From Phytopythium helicoides (taxonomy: Eukaryota; Oomycota; Peronosporomycetes; Pythiales; Pythiaceae): a stretch of DNA of 64,000 bases. The stretch is taken from positions 372,001-436,000 of the forward strand of contig JANFNE010000032.1 in the NCBI GenBank assembly GCA_024867545.1, written 5' to 3'. The position numbers and the translations under genes were made by a program. The notes under the pieces are model-generated. The model ran no database searches. It saw nothing but the letters and a program-made list of their open reading frames with translations, and was not told the origin of the DNA. Numbering within the stretch: position 1 is the first letter of the stretch; each line of letters opens with the position of its first letter. Below are positions 12,029-23,457 of this stretch, piece after piece.

Positions 12029-13536
12029 ATGGTGGAGAAATCAAGCTGCAGCTGGAAGGCGAGCGTCACGTCCGATGGCTGCTCTGTGCAGCCACGAACA
12101 TGCTACGAGTGCCTGAACGAGACTCCTACAAGCGGACAGGTGTGCTGAGCAACATGCGAAGTTGTTCGGCATAGAGATGACGTTGATCGGATTGTGGATC
12201 TCCAGAACTGCTCGCTCAACCAGTCCGGAATGTGCACGACGCTGGCGCTGTACGACCCAGAGAAGGACTATCAACGTGCGAACGGCTCGACAGATGGAGA
12301 GAGTAACAACTTCCTTGCTTCTGAGGCGACATACTGTGAAGCGAGCGACATCGAATGCATGAACTGTGTCGCCGACATGCCTGGCAACGAGGCACAGCAC
12401 CACTCTGCATTCTGTACGGGGGCGAATGGATGCGTGTGCGTGTCGATTTGCGAGTTCTCGGGGTGGTCCTCACTCGCACAGGCGCTTCTACCCACAGTCA
12501 TCAGCATGGAGAACGAATCCATGCCTCTCAACGACTGTATCATTGAGGGTTCGACTTCAGATAGCGGTAGCAGCGAGAACAAGGACACGCTTGCGAGTGA
12601 TGACCCGTGCATGTGGTACACGAATGAGACTGCTTGTGGGAATCCACGGTCGTGCTACGACTGCCTCAACACCGCATTGCCCGATGGACAGGTGCGATGT
12701 CGACGCGAGCTTGATGTTGCTTTCATCAGGCCCAAACTAATCAGAACTGGTGTTTGTAGAAGTGCACGATTACTCCGGAGGGTGCTTGCACGCGACTGTC
12801 AGCATCGTACGATTACCAACTCGACTTTCGAGTCTCCAACAACGGTCCATACTACTTTCCGTCCACGAACACGACGTATTGTGAGGCTGATGATCCAGCA
12901 TGCGCGGGTGGCGGCACTTGCCGTACGCAGTCTAACAGAATATCCAATTCGAGTGCCAGTGTCGGGGGAGACGACTCCTACTGCATTGGTGTAAATGGAT
13001 GTGTTTGCATACCATCCTGTAGCTCACCAACGCGGGACGACACCATTGCGGCGGAATTTTGCAACCTGAGCGCGACAGTGGAGGCTACAACAGCAACGAA
13101 TCCGGGCAGCAGTGGCAGTGGTAGCAGCCAGTATCGAGCCGAGCTCAACGGGACGTTCAGCATCAACATCCCAATTGGAATGATCGCCACCGTGCTCGGT
13201 GCAGGTGCGATCGTCGTGTTACTCGTCGTGATCTACATTACGCGGCGGGTGCTGCGGCGCGAACAGCAGCAGCAGGTTCAGCGAAGCAGCGAGCGGAGAG
13301 CGCACGCCCGGAGCTCCTCGCTGCCGACAGAAACACTAGCTCTTCCGGCATGGAAAGCTCTACGACAAGAACTCATCGCAAAGGACGAACCAGTGGTGCC
13401 TCCCACGGCACAGCTGAGCCAGGTAGGCTTGCTTGAGCTCGCCATCGATGGTCGGTCCGTTCAAGCACCAGGTGGTCTGTCCGTGGAGCCGAGTGTTGTG
13501 GACCCTGTGCTAGGAATTGATCGTAGGCGGCGTTAG
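12029..13536 (+). CDS. Array gene E: two-module 14-Cys transmembrane protein
   Basis: Model: exons 12029-12139, 12206-12691, 12760-13536, 457 residues. The layout is that of D: module 1 from CSWK with QPRTCYECLN, module 2 with NPRSCYDCLN, membrane helix IATVLGAGAIVVLLVVIYI, then TRR and LALPAWKALRQELIAKD. The middle of module 1 (the IECMNCVADMPGNEA stretch) differs from D while the flanking tract is nearly identical, a mosaic pattern. The tail keeps the D-type LSQVGLLEL segment. An in-frame TAG lies just upstream of the ATG, so no signal peptide can be added without an extra exon. Confidence 0.75.
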
Positions 13537-13823
13537 GCGAACCAGAATCGAATCGGATCCTATATCATAACGTGGATCGTCCTCATGAAGCAGCAGTCGT
13601 GTGTCAATGACCGTGAGCTCCATGTCGGTGGTGGTGGAATGACTTCCAGGTTGAAGCCGCTTAGATGGTGGGATGACCGATTGCGACACCCCAATCGCCT
13701 AGCCCTTCTGAGGCTCAGGACGCCAAGAAGCGTCAGACACCATTTCGACTCATTCCGCCCATAGTGAGCGCGAGTCAAACGAGCAGCTCCCAGTCTCCGT
13801 TGCGCACTCGTGGACTCGCCGTC

Positions 13824-15037
13824 ATGAGCTCCGTATCGTCCAGCGCCAGCTCCAGCGCCAGTGCCGAGGCCGTCGCGGTGTCTTCGGCCTCGTCGACGTC
13901 TTCGTCGTCTTCTTCGGCGTCCGCTGCGGCCGTCGAGGTCTCGGTGTCCTCGTCGGGCTCGGCCTCGTCGATCGCATCGAGCGAGGTGAAGACCGTGAGC
14001 TCCGATATCTATGACTCGTGCATGTGGTACGGCGGCGAAGTCTGCGGCACGCCCAGGAGCTGCTACGACTGCCTGAACGTGAACATTGCGAGCGACTCGG
14101 TGCGTGGAGCTCGTTGTGGCTGGAGGAGAGGAAGGTGGCTGGCTGATGGATGGGACGATGGAAATGCAGTGCGCGATCGACCCGTACGGCGAGTGTGTGA
14201 GCATGAGCCAGTACGAGGACTTTGTGGACTCGCGCAACTACTACGTGCCCAACTACCGCTACTTCCCGTCGACCAACTACTCGTACTGCAGCTCGGACGA
14301 CTCGCTGTGCGCTGATTGCACGGCCTCGTGGAAGAAGGAGTCGTACGGCTCGGTCAGCTCGACCTACTGCCAGGGCCAAGACGGATGCGTCTGCGTCTCG
14401 CTCTGCGAGGTGCCCGACTGGGAGACCGCCATGCTAAGCATGAACGGCTGCTACGGGGGAATCTCGACCTATGTGTCCTCCAACACTACGCGCATCCTGA
14501 TCGCCGCGGCGGTCGGGATCTCGGTCGCCATGCTCTTCTTTGGCGTCGCCTACGCTGTCAAGCGCTACGTGCGCACGCTCGACGACCCGTTCACCCGCCG
14601 TATGTGCCTGCTTCATTTGCTTTCGTGGGTTCCTCGCCTAACACATCAATTGCTTTGTCCTTGCAGGTCGTGCCGCGCAAGCCACCGCTCGAGCTGTTGT
14701 AGAGCGCCGAGAGCCGCGCACGGGTCCGCTGCTGGGCCTCGATGGATGGAAGTCGATGCGGGAAAAACTGATCGAGACGGAGCGCGCGGAGATTCAAGGT
14801 GGTGCCGCGATCATGAGAACGGAGCATGTGGAAGACGCTCCGATCGAGGCGGCCGCTATTGTTGTCGAGGAGGGAGACGGCTATCGCCCCTTGTCTCCGA
14901 GCGAGATGGGAGCTGCGCGGACCGGATCGGCTCCGACGTCAACGAATGGAGCTGGAGCTGCAAACGCCGTTGGAGCGTCAACTACCACGACATCCGCCAC
15001 GGCCCCCAACGAATCTGCAGTCATCCGGTCTGTATGA
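13824..15037 (+). CDS. Array gene F: single-module 14-Cys transmembrane protein
   Basis: Model: exons 13824-14099, 14170-14599, 14667-15037, 358 residues. A long Ser/Ala-rich N-terminus (about 65 residues) precedes one module: CMWYGGEVCGTPRSCYDC, then after a phase-0 intron CAIDPYGEC, FPSTNYSYC, DSLCADC, GQDGCVCVSLC and a final cysteine, 14 in all. The membrane helix (IAAAVGISVAMLFFGVAYAV) is followed by a phase-1 intron. The tail has LDGWKSMREKLIETE and the second box VEEGDGYRPLSPSEM. The frame is open upstream of the ATG but with no earlier ATG. F, G and J share both tail boxes. Confidence 0.77.
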
Positions 15038-15774
15038 GGAGACTCCATCGCTGTCCAGCTTGTAGCTATGATCTTGTAGCTGGCGGGAGTCTCGCTCGCT
15101 CGCTTCACCTATCGCAATATAATATTCTGCTGCTGTCTGAAGACCATTCTTCGTTGCCACTTGCCACGAGATCTTGCCGTCTACTTCCGTCGCAAAGCCA
15201 GCATGCCACGAGGTCTCGTTCGACTTCATACATCGCAAATCCGCCTTGATCACCTTGAAAATGCTCCCATACCCCATGACAAAGTCGACAAAAAGCAAAA
15301 ACACAAACAAAAAATATTGATGGACATGACGACCTTCTCGTGACTGCCATCAACTCGAAACCAGCAGCCGCCGGCACGAATCTTCATGAACGTTGAGGCT
15401 TACCACGCCACCAAGCAGGCACAATCGCCTCATGGTCGCCATGACCACGACACCAAGCGCGGCTAATCAAATACGAGCCAGTGTGGGTCATAAACACTGG
15501 GCCGTCACGCGTCTCTGATTGGCTAAAACAAATGATGACGGTGTTTTCAATTTGACACGTTCGAAATTCCAGCAGCCCATCTCCATCAGTTGCGCGTGGC
15601 GTGCACGCGCTTTCTCGTGGGTCCCTCGCCATACAAAATCCCATACAATTCCGCTCGACTCCGAGTCCATGAGTGTCCGTCGTGGCCATCAAACCGATCC
15701 GCTCGCCCGCGGGTGTCAAAGCGCTGCGTCAGTCGGCGATCCGCTTGGCAGACCCACAGGTTCAGGTTCCGACA
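15038..15774. other. Intergenic F-G
   Basis: About 740 bp with no recognisable coding domain. It contains A-rich stretches near 15290-15320 and should hold the 3' flank of F and the promoter of G. Confidence 0.5.
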
Positions 15775-16923
15775 ATGTCGAGCAGCTCCAGCTCCAGCAA
15801 CGTGACGACGTCGGCGTCGGCGTCATCGGAGACCGACGTGGGCGTCGTGGTCAAGACCACGAGCTCCAACGCCGGCGACTCGTGCACGTGGTACGCCGAC
15901 GAGGACTGCGTGCGGCCGCGGTCCTGCTACGACTGCCTCAACACACTCATCTCGTCCGACTCGGTGCGTGGAGAAAATTTTGGTTGGAAAGAGGATGCCT
16001 GCCGTGGGTTGGCTGACTCATCGACTGACTTGGTGGACTGACTGGATGAAACGCTCGCTGTGATGGTTGTTGCAGTGCGCCATCAACCCCAGCGGAGAGT
16101 GCGTCGGCAGCGCTGAGTACCAGGCGTATGTGGACTCGCAGGCTTACTACGTCCCCAACTACAAGTACTACCCGTCGAGCGAGTATTCCTACTGCGAGTC
16201 GGACGACGCCACGTGCTCCAAGTGCATCGACGAGTGGAGCAGCCAGAGTTCGGCCACGGTCAGCAGTACCGCCTCCTGCACCGGCACGGACGGATGCATC
16301 TGCGTCTCCATGTGCGAGGTCACGGACCGCATCGCCACCATCCGCAACGACGAGGGCTGCAACTCGGGCAGCTCCTCGGACTCGGGCTCGTCCGTCTCTA
16401 CCACCGAGCGCGTACTCGTGGCCATCGCCATCGGCGCCACCATCGGGCTCTTCTTTTATGCCATGGTCTGGATCCTGCGTCGCTACATTGCTGTCATGCG
16501 CGAACGCGAGCGAGGTGCGTTCCTTGTTTCTTTCCTTCCAGCAGATTGATGGCATGAAGTTGACGGTTCATGACTGGTTTGCTCCCTCAAACAGCTACTC
16601 GGCGCACACAACGCACGACGCGGTCCGGCCATCAGCTCAATTTGAATGGTTGGAAGTCGCTTCAGCAACGCCTGGTCGAATCGGAACGCGCACAGCTCGC
16701 ACGAGAGCCTTTGGCAGCTCCAGTGGAGGCATCAAACGCCCCAACAGATCCCAATGCAGTGGCAGTCACCATCGACTCTCGGGCCGAAGACGAACAGGAA
16801 GCTCTTCCTGTCATGGGAACGATGCTCGCTGCCAACGCAGCTACTACGACCGCTGTCATCGTCGAGCAAGGCGAGGGGTACCGCCCTCCGTCACCGAGCC
16901 GTATGAACGATCGGCAGGCATGA
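15775..16923 (+). CDS. Array gene G: single-module 14-Cys transmembrane protein
   Basis: Model: exons 15775-15963, 16076-16514, 16595-16923, 318 residues. The Ser-rich start is followed by CTWYADEDCVRPRSCYDC, an unusually long 112 bp phase-0 intron, then CAINPSGEC, SEYSYCESDDATC, GTDGCICVSMC and a last cysteine. The membrane helix is VLVAIAIGATIGLFFYAMVW. After a phase-1 intron the tail has LNLNGWKSLQQRLVESE and VEQGEGYRPPSPSRM near the C-terminus. Upstream ATG 15669 is out of frame, so ATG 15775 is used. No signal peptide. Confidence 0.77.
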
Positions 16924-17270
16924 CCTCCGCAGCATGTACATGGATATATCTATTAGGCTCCGAAGGTGGAGTCCCAACCAATGCAGGGACCTTCAATGTG
17001 AGCAGCAAGTGCCCTTCCTCATCTCCTCCTGTTGACCGTCGCTTCAACCTGCCCAGGCTACAAGGAACCGACGTGAGGAGGAGCCCCGCACATCGTGGCC
17101 GTCACCAATATTTCAGATCATCTAGTCTGCCTCGTGCCGCCGATAGACCATGGGACCATGGTTCTCATCTCCGCTTCCATTTGTCCCAAAGCGCCGCGAT
17201 AGACATGCGAGCGCTCGAGGGTCGGCTCGTGGCTTTCCTTCATTTCAGATAACGAGGGCTTGGCGATCTC
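16924..17270. other. Intergenic G-H
   Basis: About 350 bp with no gene seen; 3' flank of G and promoter of H. Confidence 0.55.
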
Positions 17271-18172
17271 ATGGCGAGCAACACCACCACCAACTCCAGT
17301 GGCAGCGCCAGCAGCGAGGAAGGCAGCAGCGCATCGGTGGGTGCGCCGTCCTCGGCGAGCTCCGCTGCGTTGGACGCGACCATCGGCGACTCGTGCTCGT
17401 GGTACGCCGACCAGTCGTGCGCAGTGCCTCGCTCCTGTAGCGACTGCCTTGACACGGTGCTCGCATCTGGCGATTCGGTTCGTTTGCTTTGCTACGCTTG
17501 CCCTCTTTGAGATCTTGGTGCCAACGACAGCCTTGCTGCTTCTCGCAGTGCGCGCTGGACGCAACGCTCGGGTTGTGTGTGTCGGCGTCCTCGGTCTCAA
17601 GCAACTCGGTCTCTGCTTTCTACTTCGCAGACTCGAACTCGTACTGTTCGGCTGATGACAAAACATGCACGGCGTGCCGCGCCAAGTGGTTGTCTGCGTA
17701 CGAGAGCGTTGGCTACATCACGGGCTCAGCTGTGTGCAGAGGAGAAGGCGGTTGCATTTGCCTCGCAGCGTGCACCAACCCGCAGTGGGCGACCCGAATC
17801 CTGTCCGACCAGTGCGAGGTCTTCGGCGGAGTCTTCGCTCGCGTCGTTGCAGGGCTCGGCATCACTGGTTGTGTTTGCATCCTGCTGCTGCTTGTGTGCT
17901 CATGCCTTCACCAGTGGGATGGCCGCCTCCTGCTTCGTCGCCTCTTTCGCTGCTGCTTCGGATCGCAATCTGGCTCAGACGATGGAGCCGGTGATGTCAA
18001 TGGATCGCGGAGGCGCAATCCCCAGCTTGGCGAGCATCAACTCGCGCTGCCAGCGTGGAAATCCATGCGAGAACGGCTTATCGAGAGCGAGAAGCGCCAG
18101 GAGTCGATTCCTCGACTAGCGAGGGCTCCGTCAATCGCCCGAGATCAGGAGTCCGTGAACGAATTCGTCTGA
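17271..18172 (+). CDS. Array gene H: short single-module 14-Cys transmembrane protein
   Basis: Model: exons 17271-17477 and 17549-18172, 276 residues. The Ser/Thr-rich start is followed by CSWYADQSCAVPRSCSDC, a phase-0 intron, CALDATLGLC, SYCSADDKTCTAC, GEGGCICLAAC and a last cysteine. The membrane helix is VVAGLGITGCVCILLLLVC, itself containing cysteines, and is followed by a cytoplasmic stretch with RCCF. The tail box is LALPAWKSMRERLIESE. The post-membrane intron is absent, as in I. H and I share the VxxF ending after the last cysteine and form a subgroup. Confidence 0.75.
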
Positions 18173-18463
18173 TCGATGCTTGTGCTTGGTTTGACGTTGT
18201 AATAGAACGAGATCTGCGTGACTTGAATCTTCCTCTTCAACCGAGTCAGGCAGATATGTGACGTCGTGGTGGTCGATGACGCATGCGGCCACTGTCCGGA
18301 CCAATCGCCGGCTGCACCGCGTCGGTGGCTTCACATGATGTCCGACGAGGAGATGAGACCCCGCTTGATCCCCTCCCCGCTCGCCTTCTCTCTCGAGATT
18401 AAAAAATGCCTCACCGTGTCACTCACTCGACTCGGACAGTCGGCAATCACCCGCGAGGACGGC

Positions 18464-19371
18464 ATGTCGACGTCGAGCAGCGGCGCGAATGCCACAGCCA
18501 GCAGCTCAAGCGCCGCCAACGCTGCCGGGAGCCCATCGAGCTCAGAGTCGCAGGAAGTCGGCGACAGCTGCGTGTGGGCGTCGGAATCGCTCGAGTGCGT
18601 CACACCGAGAACCTGCCTCGACTGTCTAAACGAAGCAGTCACAGGCGACAAGGTAACGCTGCCACCCCCATTCAAAGCCGCTTGGACTCTTCCTGACAGC
18701 TCCACAACCTCGTCATGCAGTGCGCCATCAACTCTTTGGGGCGTTGTGTGAGCGTCTACTCCCTGTCAAACGCCGAGGTGGAGGCTGACAACTACTACGA
18801 GTACGGCGTGGACAAGTATTGCTCGAACGACGATGCAGAGTGCGAGGCGTGCCGCGACACGTGGGCGCTCCAGTACCGCGTGCTCGGGGAGATCACATCA
18901 GCAGACGTGTGCGCGACGTCAAGCGGCTGCATATGCCTCGCGTCGTGTTCGATCAGCAATCGGCATCAAAGCATTATCGAGGCGTACTGCTCCATCTTCG
19001 GCACGGGTTCGAGCCGGGTGATGATCTTCTTGTCGCTCGCGGTCGGGATGATCCTCGTGTTCATGATCTTCGGGCTCGTCGTGCGCGTCTACCTGCGCGG
19101 CTACATGGAGCGCCAGGAGACGGAGCGCCGAGAGAGGAGACGGAGGAGCAGGCGGCGAGAACCCAGTGGACCGGCGCTGCAGCTCTCGGCGTGGAACTCG
19201 ATGCTCGACAAGCTCATCGAGAGCGAGCAGGAAGCCGCCGAGAGCGGGAAAGGCGTGACTCGTCCCAAGCTCCAGCAGGCTCCATCGGCTCCAGGCGTGA
19301 CTCCACCACCTCCCTCCGACGACGTTCACATCCACGTGCCCTCCTTGACCCAAGACGGTGCAGGCGGGTGA
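18464..19371 (+). CDS. Array gene I: short single-module 14-Cys transmembrane protein
   Basis: Model: exons 18464-18652 and 18721-19371, 279 residues. A Ser/Ala-rich start precedes CVWASESLECVTPRTCLDC (the W and the RTC variant are noteworthy), a 68 bp phase-0 intron, CAINSLGRC, KYCSNDDAECEAC, SGCICLASC and YCSIF. The membrane helix (MIFLSLAVGMILVFMIFGLVV) is followed by a very Arg-rich stretch and LQLSAWNSMLDKLIESE. The C-terminus is Pro-rich. No post-membrane intron and no signal peptide. Confidence 0.75.
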
Positions 19372-19858
19372 GAGCAATGCATGAAGCCAATGATTGATCT
19401 GATAATGAATGCGAGCACCGTGTAGGGTCTAGTATTCAGGTGTAGAAGGCAATGGGTGCGTCACACTTGAACTTTGTATACCTGCAACAAACGAGTACCA
19501 CTGTACTGCCAACTTCAAGTATAAACTCAGCAATGGCGCACGGTACCGTCATCATTCTGTGCGGTAATGAGACGAGATGAGCTTGTCATGCTGGCCATTC
19601 CGCCAAGGAGACCGAAGCGCAGCGAAGTCGATTTGCTCCCCCTCAACGTTGTCGCAGTGGTGGTGGTTGCGGCGTCCCGGTGCTCGCGTGGAGTGTCCGA
19701 CGCTTGGGCTCCGAGTGGATTTTCAGCTGCGAGGAGCTCACCTCTGGTGGCGTAAACATCCGACAGCGAACAGCTCCGTCAACTCGAGCGGCGCTGTGGG
19801 ATTACTCGAGGCCTGAATCATCTCGCTGCGTGTGGCGGTGGTCACTTCTCAAGTGGCC
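19372..19858. other. Intergenic I-J
   Basis: About 490 bp with no recognisable gene; short open frames here have no domain and no support. Confidence 0.5.
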
Positions 19859-20927
19859 ATGAACGGCTCGGCGGCTTCTGCCAGTGGCAGTGCCAGCGAT
19901 GCCGGCAGCGACGTCGGGTCAGTGCACAAGACCACGTTGACCAACTCGGGCGACTCGTGCACGTGGTACGCGCAAGGAGGCTGCTACAAACCGCGCTCCT
20001 GCTATGACTGCCTCAATACGCTGCTGTCTGATAGCTCGGTGAGTTGGTTTGAAGGTTTTTGAGCCAAAAAAGCTTTCTGGTTGCTGACGTTGCTTGGCGA
20101 CGCAGTGCGGGATCGACACGGCCACAGGAGCGTGCATGAGTGTGGGCGACTGGATGTCGTCGAGTTTGTCGACCTCGAGCTCGCTGTACCCGTCTGCAGG
20201 CTTCGCGTACTGCGCGTCCACAGACGCCACGTGCTCAGAGTGCAATGCCAACTGGCTCGATGCGTACCTGCACACCAGCAACCCGCCGTCGAGAAGCGAT
20301 ATTTGCTATGGAGAAGGAGGCTGCATCTGCCTCGCTGTGTGCACCGAGCCGACGCGAGTGTCAAGAATTATTGATGACATTTGCCCGCTTTTTGGTGGTA
20401 CGACCACGCGAGCAATCGCCTTTGGGGCCGTGGGCGTCGCTGTCTGTCTCTGCTTCGCCCTGCTTGCGTGGCTGACACGCTATTGCCTCAACCGATTCGC
20501 ACCTGGTACGGCTGGTTTGTTCACGTCTTTTATGGACTTGTGCTAACATCGGAATTTTTGAATTTCTACAGAGGCCCTCACGCTACCTACGCAGACCGAG
20601 CAACGAGAGAGAAGGCGCCGCCGCAACCGCCTGCCACGACGTGAGCCGAGCGGACCGCAGCTCGACCTCAGTGGTTGGAAGGCCATGCGTGAGCAGCTCA
20701 TTCAGTCCGAGAACGCGACTTTGTCTCACCCTGGCATCAAGAAAGAGAGTGACAGCGACGAAGAAGTGGACGAAGACGATGACGCCAACGCAAGCGAAGC
20801 CGAAAGCGGTCGTGGAGTCGGCCAGCTCGTCATCACCACCGGTAGTGCACCCACCGTCGAGCACGGGGATGCCTACCGCCCCATGTCCCCTAGCCAGCTC
20901 CATGCATCTCGGTCGCATGATTCGTAG
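19859..20927 (+). CDS. Array gene J: single-module 14-Cys transmembrane protein
   Basis: Model: exons 19859-20038, 20106-20505, 20572-20927, 311 residues. Ser/Ala/Gly-rich start, CTWYAQGGCYKPRSCYDC, phase-0 intron, CGIDTATGAC, FAYCASTDATCSEC, GEGGCICLAVC and a last cysteine. The membrane helix (IAFGAVGVAVCLCFALLAWL) is followed by a phase-1 intron. The tail has LDLSGWKAMREQLIQSE, an acidic stretch of Glu/Asp, and VEHGDAYRPMSPSQL. It ends only 67 bp from the end of convergent gene K. Confidence 0.77.
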
Positions 20928-20994
20928 CTTTCTTGTTTTTCTTCGAGTTCCCCATTTATCAAATTTAAATATCACACGAACGCCATCGACACAA

Positions 20995-22758
20995 TCACAG
21001 CTTCGTCCCCGAAACTGACTGAATCCTTGCGGGCGGTGTCGTGAGCTCGTCAAAGCAGTCAAGCGCATCGTTGTCATGACCGCGCTCGCCGTCAAACACC
21101 TCGTCGATCTCGTCCATAAAAGCAATCGCATCGGATGGTGGGGACATGTACGCACTCGAGGAAAGAGAACGCGCGGTGAACCGCTGCATCCTGCTTCCCA
21201 GAATGGCGTCGTCGTCAACCTCGTTGAACGGGTTTCGCCGCTGCACTCGCGGTGATACACAATCTGCTGCTAATGTGTCGGTAGAGTCAGGGTTGCAGCC
21301 CACAGGGAGGCAATGAGATATTGCCACACGCTGGATACCGCTTGCACCGATCTCTGGCCGCAGCGTCTCCTTTTCTATCAGCTCCTGCCGCATTGCTTTC
21401 CATCCAGCAAGTCGCAGCCCGCCATCCTCGCCTTCATCTCCATCGACGGTTGCCCTCGAGGTTCGCGTGGTCGCGCCTCCAATCGTGCGTCTCCCTGCTG
21501 AGGACTGGTGCTGGTCCCGTCTCGGCCTTCGGACCAAAAACTCAATGAGCGACTCGGGAGGACGTGGATCGGCTCGAGGAGATATGACAGGGGCCTGCGG
21601 CGTTCCTGTTCGATCTTGTTGCTGTCTAGTACGCTGGTGCTGCTTGCTGAGGAAAATGACGACGACAAGCGCCAGCGCCAACACACCAATAACCCCGAAA
21701 GCCGCATTCCAGAACGCCCCGAGTTTGATCGAGTCGCCACTGTTGGCATCCACGCCTCTGACCCCACCATACGTCGAGTCATCGCTACCTGCGCCGCCTG
21801 CTCCAGAGTTGATTGCCGTCGTGTTCCCACTTGAAGATCCGCCGACCCCTGACACCGTGATTGTCGTGGTGCTTTGGCACTGACTGCCGCCCACGCGAGT
21901 AGCCCACGCGTCCAACTCACAAAGCGCGATGCAGACACAGCCGTCCGCACCAGTGCAGAACAGCGACGTCGTCGTGATGGACGCCGTGTCGTAGTCCAGG
22001 AAGACACCTCGGCGGCACGCTGCGCACTTGGTGTCGTTGGTCGCGCAGTAGGTCGCGTTAGCGGCCGCAAACTCGTAGCCCGTGGCCGACAGCACCGTCA
22101 CATTCGCGCCAAAGTAGCTGCCAGAGCCACTTCCTGCCGTCGATCCGTTGGTGCTGTTCGTCGCATTTGCGTTCGCCGCTGCCGCGAAGTGGAAGTCCCT
22201 CGCCAGCGAGTAGTTGCCCGTCATGGTCACGCACTGTCCTCTCTCGCTCACCATGCACCCCTGCCCCGCCACAAGCCGTCAGCATCCCTCCCCACACAAC
22301 TCTCCCCATCATCAGCAACAACGCACCGCTCGCTCGGGCGCGACGTCGTAGTTGAGGCAGTCAAAGCACGAGCGCGGCGCGCGGCAGCCGCTAGAGTCCA
22401 CCGGGTAGTACGCGCACGTGCCCTGCGTGCGCCTGTACATGAGGTTCGCGTCGCTGGCGCCCGACGCCGACTCGTCCCCGTAGCTGCTCGCGAACCCGTC
22501 GTCCGTAGCATTCGCCGCCGCCGACGTCGAGTTGCTCGAGCTACTCGTCGAGCTGTTCGTCGAGCTGTTTGTCGATATATTCGTCGAGATATTCGCCGAA
22601 GACGTCGGCGTCGGCGTCGGCGTCTGCGTCGCCTGCGAGCCCACGGGGTCGCCGGCCATCGCGTCGCTGCTGCTGCCGCTTGAACTGGCGCTGGAGCTGC
22701 CGCTGGCGCTGGCGACTGCGCTCGAGAGGCGGCGCGCGCCTGGAGACGGCGCCGACAT
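20995..22758 (-). CDS. Array gene K: inverted, long-tailed 14-Cys transmembrane protein
   Basis: Model on the minus strand: exons 22758-22327 and 22260-20995, 565 residues. The Ser/Thr-rich N-terminus (about 110 residues) includes tandem NISTNISTNSSTNSST-like sequon repeats. The module reads CAYYPVDSSGCRAPRSCFDC, phase-0 intron, GCMVSERGQC, an inserted Asn/Gly/Ser-rich loop, ANATYCATNDTKCAAC, GADGCVCIALC and a last cysteine. A Gly/Ser linker leads to the helix AAFGVIGVLALALVVVIFL. The tail is the longest of the family, with LRLAGWKAMRQELIEKE and a later acidic segment. It is the only minus-strand member and is divergent from L across about 700 bp. No signal peptide at this start. Confidence 0.74.
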
Positions 22759-23457
22759 CTCTGCCCCGGCCGCTTGCACTTGGCGTTCTGTTTCTCGATC
22801 GCGGCGGAAGGAAAAGTTACGGCAAACAGGTGCTGTACTTGAAGTTTGTATGGGAGGCGAAACCCGATTTTCGCGTAAAATTTTTGTTTTGTTATTGTTT
22901 GCGCACGTGCTTGCCACCCATTCCGAGCCTTTCACCACGAAAGGGTTGCAAGTACCACCTTTTTGCAGCGAGAGAGAGCTGGGAGGCCGCAAGCCACTGC
23001 GAACCCCACGACGACTGCGCCATGAGGCTCGCAGTCGAGCAGGAAGGAGCAAGAGATCGGGTAGTGTCATGATTGGAAGCAGCAATTTTCAGTCCGCCCT
23101 CGACCTGCAAAACGCGATCTTCCCCCCAGATAACCTCTATAAACCATTATAACCACCTTCGCGCGACACGAAACTGGCTTTTCCCCGCGTTCCATGCGAA
23201 CTGGACTCTTGCAACCGCCAGTGTTGCCCGCCTTTCCCGTCCTCCCCCTCCATCGAGTCGCCTGCGTCGGTGTTCGGCGCTGCCAAACGGCAAAACGCGC
23301 GCGACCTCCGCCGGCGTCGACGCTCTCGTTCACCTCCCGAGCGTTCGCTCGAGCCATCGCAGCAGGTTAAAGCAGGCTTCAAACAGACTTCAAGCAGAGT
23401 CCAAGCAGGTTCCAGCTGCCCCGTCTTCTTATCTGAGCAGGGCGAGTTACGACGGAC
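22759..23457. other. Divergent intergenic region K-L
   Basis: About 700 bp between the 5' ends of K and L, so it should hold both promoters. It includes an AT-rich stretch near 22870-22900. Open frames crossing it are extensions of the two genes or shadows without recognisable domains. Confidence 0.55.

Noticed and set aside
13764..13823. Upstream extension of array gene F through a GTG codon
   Set aside because: No ATG in the extension; the Ser-rich start at ATG 13824 matches the starts of G, H, I and L.
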